A stretch of DNA of 64,000 bases from Oceanobacter sp. 1_MG-2023. Lineage in GTDB: Bacteria > Pseudomonadota > Gammaproteobacteria > Pseudomonadales > Oceanobacteraceae. The notes under the pieces were generated by a model. That model made no database searches. It saw only the letters and a list, made by a program, of their open reading frames with translations, and had not been told where the DNA came from. A program made the translations under genes and the position numbers. Shown here one piece after another: positions 26,029 to 36,170 of the stretch; the first letter of the stretch is position 1, and every line of letters starts with the position of its first letter. The stretch spans positions 62,001-126,000 of the forward strand of contig NZ_JAUYWA010000007.1 of the NCBI RefSeq assembly GCF_030689025.1. The letters run 5' to 3'.

Positions 26029-26769
26029 ATGACAGACAAGGCACTGGCACTGGTTACTGGCGCATCCCGGGGTATTGGGCGAGCGGTGGCCGAGCGCCTG
26101 GCAGGCAAAGGATACAAGGTCATCGGCACGGCGACCAGTGAATCGGGTGCAGCGGCTATTCGTGAGGCATTACAAGTAATCGATGCCGACAACGACGCCG
26201 TGGTGCTGAATATTTCAGATGCAGAACAGACCAGTGAGGCCCTCAAGGCGCTGGTTGCTGAGCATGGTACGCCCGCAGTACTGGTGAATAACGCCGGTAT
26301 TACTCGTGACAACCTGTTCCTGCGTATGAGCGACGATGAGTGGCATGCAGTGATTAATACCAACCTGACCGGCGTGTTCCGTGTCTGTAAGGCACTGGTC
26401 AAACCGATGATCAAGGCGAGAGCCGGTGCCATTATTAATATCAGCTCCATTATCGGCACTACCGGTAATGCGGGTCAGGCTAACTATGCAGCGGCCAAGG
26501 CCGGTCTGGAAGGCTTTTCCCGTTCTCTGGCACAGGAAGTGGCCAGTCGCAACATCACGGTTAATTGTGTTGCACCGGGTTTTATCAAAACAGACATGAC
26601 GGACGTCTTGCCTGAAGCCCAAAAAGAAGCCATCCTGTCGTCCATTCCAAGCAAGCGCTTGGGGCGGCCAGACGAGATTGCCAGTGCTGTTGCCTTTTTG
26701 GCCAGTGACGAAGCGAAATACATTACAGGCCAGACCATTCATGTGAATGGCGGTATGAATATGGGTTAG
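26029..26769 (+). CDS. fabG: 3-oxoacyl-ACP reductase
   Basis: FabG reduces beta-ketoacyl-ACP with NADPH in fatty-acid elongation. The 246-residue short-chain dehydrogenase shows the cofactor motif TGASRGIG, NNAG, catalytic Ser in NISSIIG and the YxxxK pair in NYAAAKAG, ending with the family C terminus GGMNMG. It starts two bases after the fabD stop and is followed by acpP 42 bp later. Confidence 0.97.
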   Translation: MTDKALALVTGASRGIGRAVAERLAGKGYKVIGTATSESGAAAIREALQVIDADNDAVVLNISDAEQTSEALKALVAEHGTPAVLVNNAGITRDNLFLRMSDDEWHAVINTNLTGVFRVCKALVKPMIKARAGAIINISSIIGTTGNAGQANYAAAKAGLEGFSRSLAQEVASRNITVNCVAPGFIKTDMTDVLPEAQKEAILSSIPSKRLGRPDEIASAVAFLASDEAKYITGQTIHVNGGMNMG

Positions 26770-27045
<276 letters not shown>

Positions 27046-27060
27046 TAATCGCGACGTCTG

Positions 27061-27090
27061 AAAGCCGCCTCTTCGGACGCGGCTTTTTTT
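27061..27090 (+). terminator. Terminator/attenuator between acpP and fabF
   Basis: AAAGCCGC (27061-27068) pairs with GCGGCTTT (27079-27086), overlapping a run of seven T residues (27084-27090). It would end part of the transcripts after acpP, giving more acpP than fabF mRNA. fabF has only 27 bp after it, so read-through is required unless a promoter lies in acpP. Confidence 0.8.
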
Positions 27091-27119
27091 GTGTCTGAGA
27101 CGGGGAAACGAAAACAGTG

Positions 27120-28361
27120 ATGACGAAACGACGCGTAGTGGTAACGGGCCTGGGAACTGTTAACCCAATGGGTCTGGACGTGGCGACAACCTGGCAAGCA
27201 GTGTGTCAGGGCAAATCCGGCATCGGACCGGTAACGCATTTTGATGCCAGCAGCTATTCAACCCGAATTGTCGGGTCAGTAAAAGACTTCGATGTAACCA
27301 GTGTTATGTCGGCCAAGGAAGCACGCAAACTCGACCCGTTCTTGCAATACGCAATGGTGGCAGCCGAACAAGCGATGCAGGATGCCGGATTTCCTGAAGA
27401 TCTCGATCGCACACGCTTCGGTGTTGCCGTTGGTTCAGGAATTGGTGGACTGAACACCATTGAGCAGAATTACCAGCAACTGACCAAAAGCGGTCCTCGC
27501 CGGGTGTCACCTTTCCTGGTGCCCGCTGCGGTGATTAATATGGCGTCGGGCAATATTGCCATTCGTCATGGCCTGCAGGGCCCTAATTTTGCTATTACGA
27601 CCGCCTGTACCACAGGTACCCACAATATCGGTTACGCCGCCCGGACGATTGCGTACGGCGATGCCGACCTGATGCTGGCAGGAGGCACAGAAGGTGCGTC
27701 TTCTCCGCTGGGTATGGCTGGTTTTGCGGCCGCAAGAGCCATGAGCACCCATAACGACGAGCCGGAAAAAGCCAGTCGCCCATGGGATAAAGACCGTGAC
27801 GGTTTTGTACTGAGTGATGGCGCAGCGATTCTGGTGCTGGAATCACTGGAACATGCCCAGGCACGTGGTGCTCATATTTATGCCGAACTGATCGGATTGG
27901 GCATGAGCGATGACGCCTACCATGTGACCAGTCCACCGGTAGACGGTTCAGGTGCGTGCACCGCGATGACCAATGCGCTGCGAGATGGCGGTGTGACACC
28001 GGATCAGGTGGACTATATCAACGCGCACGGCACATCGACGCAAGTGGGTGATATTGCCGAAACCAACGCCATCAAGACGCTGTTTGGGGATCATGCCTAC
28101 AAACTGGCGGTGTCATCGACCAAATCCATGACTGGCCACTTGTTGGGTGCGGCAGGGGCGATTGAAGCCATGTTCACCATTTTGACGATTCAGGATGGCA
28201 TCATTCCGCCGACAATCAATCTTGACAATCCGGATGACGGTTGCGATCTGGATTATGTGCCGCATACCGCCCGCAAGGCTGATGTGTCGATTGCACTGTC
28301 CAACTCCTTTGGTTTTGGCGGCACTAACGGCAGCTTGCTATTCTCGCGTTTTAACGGCTAA
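27120..28361 (+). CDS. fabF: 3-oxoacyl-ACP synthase II
   Basis: FabF elongates acyl-ACP with malonyl-ACP. The sequence has the ketosynthase triad: Cys in [10 protein letters not shown], His in [11 protein letters not shown] and His in [12 protein letters not shown], and ends with [15 protein letters not shown] 27120 ([10 protein letters not shown]) is preferred to the overlapping GTG at 27117. The length of 413 residues is typical. It lies between acpP and pabC as in E. coli and Pseudomonas. Confidence 0.96.
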   Translation: MTKRRVVVTGLGTVNPMGLDVATTWQAVCQGKSGIGPVTHFDASSYSTRIVGSVKDFDVTSVMSAKEARKLDPFLQYAMVAAEQAMQDAGFPEDLDRTRFGVAVGSGIGGLNTIEQNYQQLTKSGPRRVSPFLVPAAVINMASGNIAIRHGLQGPNFAITTACTTGTHNIGYAARTIAYGDADLMLAGGTEGASSPLGMAGFAAARAMSTHNDEPEKASRPWDKDRDGFVLSDGAAILVLESLEHAQARGAHIYAELIGLGMSDDAYHVTSPPVDGSGACTAMTNALRDGGVTPDQVDYINAHGTSTQVGDIAETNAIKTLFGDHAYKLAVSSTKSMTGHLLGAAGAIEAMFTILTIQDGIIPPTINLDNPDDGCDLDYVPHTARKADVSIALSNSFGFGGTNGSLLFSRFNG

Positions 28362-28366
28362 GACCA

Positions 28367-29200
28367 GTGACTAGGGTACTTTGTCGATTGGCGGGTCAGT
28401 GGCAGGACGATTGGCCTGCCACTGACCGAGGCCTGCACTATGGCGACGGTTTGTTCGAAACCATGCGCCTGTCCGCTGGCCGTATTCCTTTATGGCCATT
28501 GCATCAGGCCCGGCTACAGGCCGGAATAACGGCGCTGCGCTTCCCGTCAGCCACCATGGACGACGTCTTGCAAGCACTGGCGACGCTGCCCGAGCCTCAA
28601 CGGCTGGATCGTTACTCGGCGGTCAAACTGCTGCTGAGTCGTGGCACTGGGCCGCGAGGTTATGCCATCCCCGAACCGACAGCGATCAATCTGCAGCTGC
28701 ACCTGTTTGATGCCCCCCAGTGGCGCTGGAGCGGGTTGTCGGCTGAGTGCCCTGGGTTGACCATTGGAGTGAACCCGGTACGGCTTGGGCGGCAGCCCCG
28801 GCTGGCCGGATTAAAACACCTGAATCGGCTTGAGCAGGTGTTGGCCCGGGCAGAATTCCAGCCAGGCTGGGATGAAAGCCTGATGCTGGACGATCAGGAA
28901 CAGGTGATAGAAGGATGTTATTCCAATCTGATAATCCGTCGTGGTGGGCAATGGTTGACGCCGTCACTGGTGACATCCGGTGTCAATGGCGTGGTGCGGC
29001 AGTGGTTGCTGCAACAGCTGGATGTCACCGTCACTGGCTTGTCGCTGGATGACATCAAACAGGCCGATGCGCTGTTTATGAGCAACAGCCTGATGGGGAT
29101 TGTGCCGGTGGCCCGAATGGACACGACAAGCTATGCCCCAACCTCTGAAGCATTGGATGTCATGCGGGCGTTGCAGACCAGACTGGAGAGTCTTTTTTGA
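28367..29200 (+). CDS. pabC: Aminodeoxychorismate lyase
   Basis: PabC releases pyruvate from 4-amino-4-deoxychorismate to give p-aminobenzoate for folate. It is a fold-type IV PLP enzyme of 277 residues with DRGLHYGDGLFETM at the N terminus, the PLP Lys in LKHLNRLEQV, and MLDDQEQVIEGCYSNL. The start is GTG at 28367, five bases after the fabF stop, with no good Shine-Dalgarno, suggesting coupling. It overlaps mltG by four bases. Confidence 0.92.
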   Translation: MTRVLCRLAGQWQDDWPATDRGLHYGDGLFETMRLSAGRIPLWPLHQARLQAGITALRFPSATMDDVLQALATLPEPQRLDRYSAVKLLLSRGTGPRGYAIPEPTAINLQLHLFDAPQWRWSGLSAECPGLTIGVNPVRLGRQPRLAGLKHLNRLEQVLARAEFQPGWDESLMLDDQEQVIEGCYSNLIIRRGGQWLTPSLVTSGVNGVVRQWLLQQLDVTVTGLSLDDIKQADALFMSNSLMGIVPVARMDTTSYAPTSEALDVMRALQTRLESLF

Positions 29201-30252
29201 AAAAAATATTGGCGTTGATCGCTACCTTGCCAGTACTGCTGCTGGCTTTGAGCCTGGCGGTCTGGACGTTACCTGCCAGCAATGATGACCTTGTCCGTAT
29301 CGAGATCAAGGCGGGGGATACCCTGACTGGCAAAGCCCGACAATGGGAAGCCGATGGGTGGCTGCCTTCGGCCTTGCTGTTACGTATCCAGGCCCGAGTA
29401 TTAAATAAACAACACTTGCGCGCCGGGGAGTACGATGTTCCGCCACAGCTGACTGGCCCGGAGTTGCTCGCCTGGCTTGAAACCGCCGAAGCGGTCACCT
29501 ATCGGGTACGGCTGATTGAAGGCACCCGTCTGGTGGATGCATTGGCCAATATCGCCAGCGCCAACAAGCTCAAGCAGGATATCCAGCCACTGACGCCAGA
29601 ACAGGTTGGGCAATATCTTGGTATTGATGGCAACCCCGAAGGCTGGTTGTATCCGGACACCTATGTTTATCCCAGTGGCGCATTAGCCTCTTCGGTCATT
29701 ACCCAAGCCTACCAGCGTATGCAAAACCAGTTACAGGAGGCATGGAGCCAGCGAGACAAGGATCTGCCGTACAGTACGCCCTATCAGGCACTGGTGATGG
29801 CCTCGATTGTTGAAAAAGAAACCGCCGTGGCCTCCGAGCGTCCTCAAATAGCCGGTGTCTTTGTGCGGCGCTTGCGTAAAGGCATGCGACTGGAAACCGA
29901 CCCCACGGTGATCTACGGCCTTGGAACGGACTTCTCCGGCAATCTGCGCAAACGCCATCTGCTGGATCGCAGCAACGTCTACAACACCTATCGCAACCAT
30001 GGCTTGCCGCCCAGCCCGATCTCACTGGCCGGTCGGCAGGCACTGGATGCCGCACTGCACCCGGATGAGGGTGATGCCTTGTTCTTTGTGGCGCGCGGGG
30101 ACGGCTCACACGTGTTCTCCGCGACGTTTGCGCAGCACAACAAGGCTGTGTACCAATACCAGATACGTAACCGCAAGGCGGATTACCGTTCAACGCCGGA
30201 ACCGGCGGCACCTTCTTCACCCGCATCGCCTGACGCAGGAACACAACCATGA
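29197..30252 (+). CDS. mltG: Endolytic peptidoglycan transglycosylase MltG
   Basis: MltG cuts nascent glycan strands at the inner membrane and sets chain length. The start is a TTG at 29197 overlapping the pabC stop (TTGA) with GGAGAG at 29185-29190. The 351-residue protein has an N-terminal membrane segment (about 5-25), a LysM-like region and a YceG domain with the catalytic Glu206 in ASIVEKET and LETDPTVIYG. The C-terminal Pro/Ala/Ser-rich tail is probably disordered. The stop overlaps tmk by four bases. Confidence 0.94.
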   Translation: MKKILALIATLPVLLLALSLAVWTLPASNDDLVRIEIKAGDTLTGKARQWEADGWLPSALLLRIQARVLNKQHLRAGEYDVPPQLTGPELLAWLETAEAVTYRVRLIEGTRLVDALANIASANKLKQDIQPLTPEQVGQYLGIDGNPEGWLYPDTYVYPSGALASSVITQAYQRMQNQLQEAWSQRDKDLPYSTPYQALVMASIVEKETAVASERPQIAGVFVRRLRKGMRLETDPTVIYGLGTDFSGNLRKRHLLDRSNVYNTYRNHGLPPSPISLAGRQALDAALHPDEGDALFFVARGDGSHVFSATFAQHNKAVYQYQIRNRKADYRSTPEPAAPSSPASPDAGTQP

Positions 30253-30911
30253 CTTCAGCCAACACCCCGCCGCCACGCGGCAAATTCATTACCTTTGAAG
30301 GAGGGGAGGGTGTTGGTAAGACGACCAATGTCCAGTGGTGTGCCGACTGGCTGATGGAGCGCGGGCTGGAGGTAATGGTGACCAGAGAGCCTGGGGGGAC
30401 ACCGATTGCCGAGCTGATTCGCAACAAGTTGCTTAAAGCCCATCATGCCGAGTCCATGGTGCCAATGGCCGAGTTGCTGCTGGTGTTTGCTGCCCGGGTA
30501 CAACATCTCGAAGCGGTTATTTTACCGGCGTTGTCACAGGGCACCTGGGTATTGTGTGACCGTTTTACGGATTCCACCATTGCCTATCAGGGGTTTGGTC
30601 GAGGTCTGGACCTGGGTAGTATCGAAACGCTCAAAAACCTGGCTCAGGGCACACTGGAACCAGACTGTACCTTGCTGCTTGATGCTCCTGTTGACGTTGG
30701 AATGGCACGGGCACGTGGTCGTACAGCCATCAGCGGTGAAGACATCGATCGCTTTGAAACAGAACAAATGGCTTTTTTTGAACGGGTAAGAGACGGCTTT
30801 CAAGCCCTGGCGGCGACCCAGACCCGTTTTGTTACTCTGGATGCCACTCAGTCACTGGATGATATTCAATCCGAGTTGGCGATTCGGCTCAGCCTGTTGA
30901 GTGGGCTATGA
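30249..30911 (+). CDS. tmk: Thymidylate kinase
   Basis: Tmk phosphorylates dTMP to dTDP. The 220-residue protein begins with a P-loop FEGGEGVGKTT, has the DR(F/Y) motif in CDRFTDSTIAYQGFGRG and a lid region ARGRT. ATG 30249 overlaps the mltG stop (ATGA) and the tmk stop overlaps holB in the same way, so the run pabC-mltG-tmk-holB-pilZ is tightly coupled. Confidence 0.96.
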   Translation: MTSANTPPPRGKFITFEGGEGVGKTTNVQWCADWLMERGLEVMVTREPGGTPIAELIRNKLLKAHHAESMVPMAELLLVFAARVQHLEAVILPALSQGTWVLCDRFTDSTIAYQGFGRGLDLGSIETLKNLAQGTLEPDCTLLLDAPVDVGMARARGRTAISGEDIDRFETEQMAFFERVRDGFQALAATQTRFVTLDATQSLDDIQSELAIRLSLLSGL

Positions 30912-31927
30912 GCGATTCTCACTGGTCGCATGTTTATCCTTGGCAGTCCGACCTTTGGGATAGCCTGATCAAACGGCATCAGCAGCAGGGGTTGCCCCAT
31001 GCACTGATGCTTACCGGTGTTGAAGGAATTGGCAAACACGCCCTGGCGCTGGAAACGGCGCGCTGGTTACTCTGTACCCGTCGGGTTGAACAGCATGCCA
31101 GTGTTGCTTGTGGCGAATGTCACAGCTGTCGCTTGTGGCAAGCAGGCAATCATCCGGATTTTATGGAATGCCAGCCAGAAGACGACAGTCGACAAATTCG
31201 TATCGACGGTGTGCGCAAACTCAACGAATTTCTGATGCAAACACCGCAAATCAGCCCGTGTCAGGTGGTCAGCCTGCATCCGGTGGAAGTCTTGAATGGC
31301 AACGCCGCCAACGCCTTGCTTAAAACCCTGGAAGAACCACCGGGTGAAAGCTTCCTGTTGCTCGAAACCGAGCGTCTTGGCTCGGTCATGCCGACCATTC
31401 GCAGCCGCTGCCAGCGTTTGACACTGGCGATACCATCGCCGCAGCAGTCCCTTGACTGGATGCAGGCCAACGGTTGTGACCCCTTGGTGGCTGAACAGGC
31501 GCTACGCATGAACCAGATGGCACCGATCGCGGCTCTGGCATGGGTACAACAACAACGCCATGAACAACATAACCACTGGTTGCAACAACTGCAGCAATGG
31601 TCCAACGGCAGCTTGCCACTCGATGCCATGGTTGCCATCTGGAAAAAAGACGAGCTGACCGGGATTCTGTCCTGGTTGGGGCAGCTGAGTGCTGATTTGA
31701 TGCGGGCACATATGGGGGCCGATCACAGCCAGTTGCTGGAGCCTGCCATCTTGGGCTGCTTTGACGCATCTACTCTGCAGCCCGCAAAACTGATAGCCTT
31801 GCATGACCGGATCAACAGCACATTAGGGCAAATACAGTCCGGTGCCAGCTATTTTAATCGCCAGCTGTTGCTGGAATCATTGATGATCGAGTGGCAAACA
31901 CTCGTAACCAACCCAGGGAGAGACTGA
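30908..31927 (+). CDS. holB: DNA polymerase III subunit delta'
   Basis: The delta' subunit is part of the clamp loader. The 339-residue sequence has the degenerate nucleotide-binding loop LTGVEGIGKHALAL, a zinc module with CGECHSC, the sensor region LLKTLEEPP and SRCQRL. It starts within the tmk stop (ATGA) and ends in a TGATG junction with pilZ. The divergent C-terminal domain is Gln-rich (WVQQQRHEQHNHWLQQLQQW). Confidence 0.93.
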   Translation: MSDSHWSHVYPWQSDLWDSLIKRHQQQGLPHALMLTGVEGIGKHALALETARWLLCTRRVEQHASVACGECHSCRLWQAGNHPDFMECQPEDDSRQIRIDGVRKLNEFLMQTPQISPCQVVSLHPVEVLNGNAANALLKTLEEPPGESFLLLETERLGSVMPTIRSRCQRLTLAIPSPQQSLDWMQANGCDPLVAEQALRMNQMAPIAALAWVQQQRHEQHNHWLQQLQQWSNGSLPLDAMVAIWKKDELTGILSWLGQLSADLMRAHMGADHSQLLEPAILGCFDASTLQPAKLIALHDRINSTLGQIQSGASYFNRQLLLESLMIEWQTLVTNPGRD

Positions 31928-32271
31928 TGGCCAATATGGGGCGTAGCGGTATTCTGACGCTGACCATCAAAGATAAGGCTGTTCTGTACGGTGCGTATAT
32001 GCCGTTTCTCAAAGAAGGCGGCTTGTTTATTCCAACTAACCGCAGCTACAAGTTGGGTGATGAAGTCTTTTTGTTATTAAAGCTGATGGATGACCCGGAA
32101 AAACTGCCGGTGGCAGGCAAGGTTGTCTGGATTACACCGCAGGGAGCACAGGGAAATAAAACGGCCGGTATTGGCGTCCAGTTCTCTGGCGATAACACCA
32201 TGGCACGGGACCGGATCGAAACCCATCTCGTCGGGGCGATGAAATCTGAACGCCTTACCCACACCATGTGA
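31927..32271 (+). CDS. pilZ: PilZ-domain protein
   Basis: The 114-residue protein fits type IV PilZ, needed for type IV pilus assembly: GILTLTIKDKAVLYGAYMP, GGLFIPT, KLPVAGKVVWITP and GIGVQF. As in Pseudomonas PilZ, the N-terminal RxxxR motif used to bind cyclic-di-GMP is not seen, so ligand binding is doubtful. Start ATG 31927 overlaps the holB stop by one base, with GGGAG at 31916-31920. In Pseudomonas tatD follows; here an M16 peptidase does. Confidence 0.9.
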   Translation: MANMGRSGILTLTIKDKAVLYGAYMPFLKEGGLFIPTNRSYKLGDEVFLLLKLMDDPEKLPVAGKVVWITPQGAQGNKTAGIGVQFSGDNTMARDRIETHLVGAMKSERLTHTM

Positions 32272-32420
32272 TACCCATGTGCCTGGACACGCCCGGCCTG
32301 ACCGGCCCTGTCTGTGGCGCGACACCCGTTCTGTCACGTCAAGCACTCTTCCGATCGCACGCGACCGGAAAGTGATGTATACGGAGTACGAACGTCGTCT
32401 GAACACTACAAGGTTTGTAT

Positions 32421-35318
32421 ATGTCTGATTCTGCTTTTCGTCACCTGAGTGCCACACCGGTTGAGTCGCTCAACCTGGTGGTTCACCACTATGAACACAC
32501 CGGCACCGGGGCGGTCCATTACCACCTTGAGTCTGATCACGACGAAAAGGCCTTTATGGTCGCAGTCCGTACCATGCCGAAAGACTCCACCGGGGTCGCC
32601 CATATTCTTGAACATACGGTGCTGTGCGGCTCAGAAAAATTCCCGGTGCGTGATCCTTTCTTTATGATGACCCGGCGCTCGCTCAACACCTTTATGAACG
32701 CCATGACCAGCAGCGACTGGACCGCCTATCCGTTTGCTTCCCAGAACGACAAAGACTTCAATAATCTGCTTGATGTGTATCTTGACGCGGTGTTTTTCTC
32801 GCGACTGCATCCGCTCGATTTTGCCCAGGAAGGCCATCGTCTGGAACTGGAAGACCCGCAAGACCCGAACTCCAAGCTGGTCTTCAAGGGCGTGGTGTTC
32901 AATGAAATGAAAGGGGCCATGTCTTCACCGGTGTCACAACTGTGGCAAGGTATCAGTGCCTACCTGTTTCCAACCACCACCTACCACTTCAACAGCGGCG
33001 GTGATCCGGCTGAAATTACCCAGCTCAGCTACGAGCAGTTGATGAGCTTTTACAAAAGCCATTACCACCCCAGCAACGCGGTGTTTATGACGTTTGGCAA
33101 TCTCGACGTTGACGCACTGCAAGCACGGCTTGAAAGCGAAGTCTTGTCCCGCTTTGAGCGGCAGACCCAGCGCTGGAGCGTACCCGCAGAACAACGTTAT
33201 GCCGCGCCAGTTGCCGTACAGGAATACTACGGCGTTGACAGCGACGACCTCAGCGGTAAAACCCACCATGTCACCGGTTGGCTGCTGGGCTCTTCGGTTG
33301 ATCTCGACGCCCAGCTGGAAGCCAACCTGCTCAGCCAGATTCTGCTCGATAACAGCGCTTCGCCATTACGCCGGGCGCTGGAACAAACCGAACTGGGTGG
33401 CTCACCATCGCCGCTGTGCGGGCTGGAAGAATCCAACCACGAAATGAGCTTTATGTGTGGCGTCGAAGGCAGTGAGCCGGAACACGGCCAAGCCATTGAA
33501 ACCCTAATTCTCGACACCCTGCAACAGATCGCCACCGATGGCGTGGACGCTGACATTGTTGAATCCGCCTTGCACCAGCTGGAATTGCATCAGCGGGAAA
33601 TCGGCGGCGATCATTACCCATACGGTCTGCAACTGGTGTTTAACGCCTTGCCCGCTGCGATCCACCATGGTGACCCGGTGGCAATGCTCAATCTGGATCC
33701 GGCGCTGGCCCGCTTGCGCGCCAACGCCAGCCAGCCAGGCTGGGTGCAGGCAACCGTGACCCGGTTGCTGCTCAACAACCGCCATCGGGTACGTTACAGC
33801 CTGTTGCCGGACGCCGGGCTGAATGCGGAAGCCAAACGACTGGAACAACAGCGACTGGATACCATTCGCGCCAACCTGACGGAACAACAGCTGCAAGCCA
33901 TTCGCGACCAGGCGGAGGCGCTGCAACAACGCCAGGCGGCAGAAGACGATCCCGGCTTGCTGCCCCAGGTGACTCTCGAGGACGTCAAACCGGATATCCA
34001 CTACGTTGCCCCCGATAATCATTACACCGACACACTGACAACCACTGAATATGTTACCGGCACCAACGGTATTCTTTACCAGCAACTGATTGTCGGCCTG
34101 CCAGCATTCAATGCAGAACAGCTCAGCTGGCTACCTATGTTTACCAATGCCTGGAGTGAAGTGGGCGCTGGCGGTAACGATTACCTCACCCAACAAATCA
34201 AGCAGACCGCACTGGTGGGGAGCCTGTCGAGCTACGCCTCTATCCGTGGTGATGTCGACAGCAATCAGCACCTGCACGGTCACCTGGTAATGAGCGGTAA
34301 GGCCTTGGGCAGTAAAGCAGAGGACTTCAGCGCGCTGATGAAAGAGACCTGGCAGACTCCGACTTTCGACGACAATGCCCGGTTACTGGATCTGATGACG
34401 CAAATGAAAGCCCGTCGCGAGCAAGGTGTGACCGGCAGTGGTCACAGCCTGGCGATGTCAGTCGCGGCGTCGACCTTGAACCCGGTCGCCAATATCACCA
34501 ATATCATGACCGGTATGCCCCAGCTGGTTGAATTGAAACAACGACTGAAACAGGCACAACAAGACGGTGGCGCCTCGCTGTCGGCAGCACTGAACAGCCT
34601 GTACGCCTGTATTGCCAGCAGCCCGGATGAAGCCTTGCTGATTCACGACGCACCATATCGGGAAATCCACCTCGATGCACTGCAGCAACAGTGGCCCCAG
34701 ACATCGGCCAGTACCCCCATCGACTTGCCCTGGACACCCGTTGCGAGCGCCAATTACTGGATGGTCGATTCCCAGGTCAATTTCTGCGCCTGGGCGTTGC
34801 CCACCGTCTCTATGGTGAACGAGGACGCCGCCGCCCTGTCGGTCTTGGCAGGTGTCATGCGCAACGCCTACCTGCACACCGCCATCAGGGAAAAAGGCGG
34901 TGCCTATGGTGCCGGTGCCACACAAGACAACAGCAGCAGCTGCTTCAAGTTCTACTCCTATCGCGATCCTCGGGTAGAAGGAACGTTTGATGATTTCGCG
35001 GCTTCTATCGACTGGGTGCTGGAACGTACCAACGGCGATGACCTGGTTGAGCAAGCAGTGCTGGGACTGATTGGCGGTATGGATCGCCCCGGCTCCCCGG
35101 CCGGAGAAGCCAAACAGGCATTCCATATGGATCGGGGTGGTCGCACCCGGGCTCTGCGTCAACAATACCGCGAGCGTCTTCTGTCTATTCGCTGGAGCGA
35201 CGTTCAGCGGGTCGCCGCTACCTACCTGCAAGGGCAGGAGGGCAGCAAGGCAGTGATTGCGCCACGAGGCACACAGGATATTGCCGCGGCACTGGGCCTG
35301 ACCGCACAAGACTTTTAG
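32421..35318 (+). CDS. M16C insulinase-family metallopeptidase (PreP-like)
   Basis: At 965 residues this is a full-length two-halves M16C peptidase. The inverted zinc motif is HILEH (His61, Glu64, His65), with the third ligand in VVFNEMKGAMSSP. M16C enzymes such as PreP degrade short unstructured peptides in a closed chamber; there is no signal peptide, so it is probably cytoplasmic. The C-terminal half has the family segment REKGGAYGAGA. ATG 32421 with AAGG at 32410-32413 is preferred to an in-frame TTG at 32415. It is monocistronic, with 149 bp before and a strong terminator after. Confidence 0.93.
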   Translation: MSDSAFRHLSATPVESLNLVVHHYEHTGTGAVHYHLESDHDEKAFMVAVRTMPKDSTGVAHILEHTVLCGSEKFPVRDPFFMMTRRSLNTFMNAMTSSDWTAYPFASQNDKDFNNLLDVYLDAVFFSRLHPLDFAQEGHRLELEDPQDPNSKLVFKGVVFNEMKGAMSSPVSQLWQGISAYLFPTTTYHFNSGGDPAEITQLSYEQLMSFYKSHYHPSNAVFMTFGNLDVDALQARLESEVLSRFERQTQRWSVPAEQRYAAPVAVQEYYGVDSDDLSGKTHHVTGWLLGSSVDLDAQLEANLLSQILLDNSASPLRRALEQTELGGSPSPLCGLEESNHEMSFMCGVEGSEPEHGQAIETLILDTLQQIATDGVDADIVESALHQLELHQREIGGDHYPYGLQLVFNALPAAIHHGDPVAMLNLDPALARLRANASQPGWVQATVTRLLLNNRHRVRYSLLPDAGLNAEAKRLEQQRLDTIRANLTEQQLQAIRDQAEALQQRQAAEDDPGLLPQVTLEDVKPDIHYVAPDNHYTDTLTTTEYVTGTNGILYQQLIVGLPAFNAEQLSWLPMFTNAWSEVGAGGNDYLTQQIKQTALVGSLSSYASIRGDVDSNQHLHGHLVMSGKALGSKAEDFSALMKETWQTPTFDDNARLLDLMTQMKARREQGVTGSGHSLAMSVAASTLNPVANITNIMTGMPQLVELKQRLKQAQQDGGASLSAALNSLYACIASSPDEALLIHDAPYREIHLDALQQQWPQTSASTPIDLPWTPVASANYWMVDSQVNFCAWALPTVSMVNEDAAALSVLAGVMRNAYLHTAIREKGGAYGAGATQDNSSSCFKFYSYRDPRVEGTFDDFAASIDWVLERTNGDDLVEQAVLGLIGGMDRPGSPAGEAKQAFHMDRGGRTRALRQQYRERLLSIRWSDVQRVAATYLQGQEGSKAVIAPRGTQDIAAALGLTAQDF

Positions 35319-35366
35319 ACCATCGGTTTTTAAGTCAGACTTTTCACTACCAACGCTTGAACTACA

Positions 35367-35406
35367 CAACCAGTAGGTGTTTGCCACCTGCTGGTTGCTT
35401 TTTTTT
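35367..35406 (+). terminator. Intrinsic terminator after the M16C peptidase gene
   Basis: Arms 35367-35379 (CAACCAGTAGGTG) and 35385-35397 (CACCTGCTGGTTG) pair over 13 bases with one T-G pair and a 5-nt loop, then C and eight T residues. It is a strong rho-independent terminator. Confidence 0.9.
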
Positions 35407-35427
35407 ACCCACTTTTAGAGCAACCTG

Positions 35428-35811
35428 ATGACCATCTTGCTTTATCTCGCCCGTATTTTGCTTGTCGCCGTACTGGTTGTGGTGGTTTGGGCTTCGCTCA
35501 AACAAACCGGCAGTGCCATCGCCGGATCCGACAAAACTGCTCACTTCCTTGCGTATATGGCGTTGGCCGGACTGGGGCTGGCCAGCTTCCAGTTATTGCG
35601 CAATCAGGGATTGTTTATGCTGTTCTGTCTGGCACTGGGAGGCGCGATGGAACTGATTCAGGGACAGCTTCCCAGTCGAGTCATGGGCTGGGACGACATG
35701 CTGGCCAACAGCCTGGGCGTGCTGGCAGCGATTGTCGTGTATTGGCCTTTGAGGAAATGGATTGACCGGCTGCTGGGGCGGGGAGGAGCTACTGTTATTC
35801 GTGGTGAATAA
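35428..35811 (+). CDS. VanZ-like membrane protein
   Basis: A 127-residue protein with about four hydrophobic segments and the VanZ-family pattern: DKTAHFLAYMALAGL near residue 37, then GAMELIQGQLPSRVMGWDDMLANSLG. The conserved His, Glu and Asp residues on the same face are present. VanZ confers low-level teicoplanin resistance in enterococci, but most proteobacterial homologues have no known function. It begins 22 bases after the terminator of the preceding gene, so its promoter must overlap that region. Confidence 0.75.
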   Translation: MTILLYLARILLVAVLVVVVWASLKQTGSAIAGSDKTAHFLAYMALAGLGLASFQLLRNQGLFMLFCLALGGAMELIQGQLPSRVMGWDDMLANSLGVLAAIVVYWPLRKWIDRLLGRGGATVIRGE

Positions 35812-36170
35812 CGCCGATATGGCTTATTCACCGCCCTGTTAGTGAATTTTGGATGGCAACTGTTTCAATTCTGGCTGTTGCTATCACCCTTCTAGTTGCC
35901 AGACTGGTATCTGGATCGTAATGATATCGATCGAATTTTTCCTGTGGTTTGAGCTGGTGATGTTTAAGGTTTAAAAGTTTCCGCTGAGGACTTTTCTCCA
36001 CTGCAGGCCATCATTTTTTAATTTTCTTCCGCGGTGTGGCTGATTTCCTGTGATCGTTTTGTTATCGAGACGTTGGTCTTCACCCCAAATAATTTGTATT
36101 GGCAGTTGCGTTCTGCTCCCAGTTTGCTCGTCAGATGACAAAGGCATCCATGCCGTGGCTACCGATGGCT
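35812..36170. other. Non-coding gap between convergent genes
   Basis: This 359-bp stretch between the VanZ-like gene and the convergent MFS gene is AT-rich in places and holds no recognisable gene, repeat or good terminator. A 61-codon open frame at 36050-36235 does not look protein-like. Confidence 0.6.
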
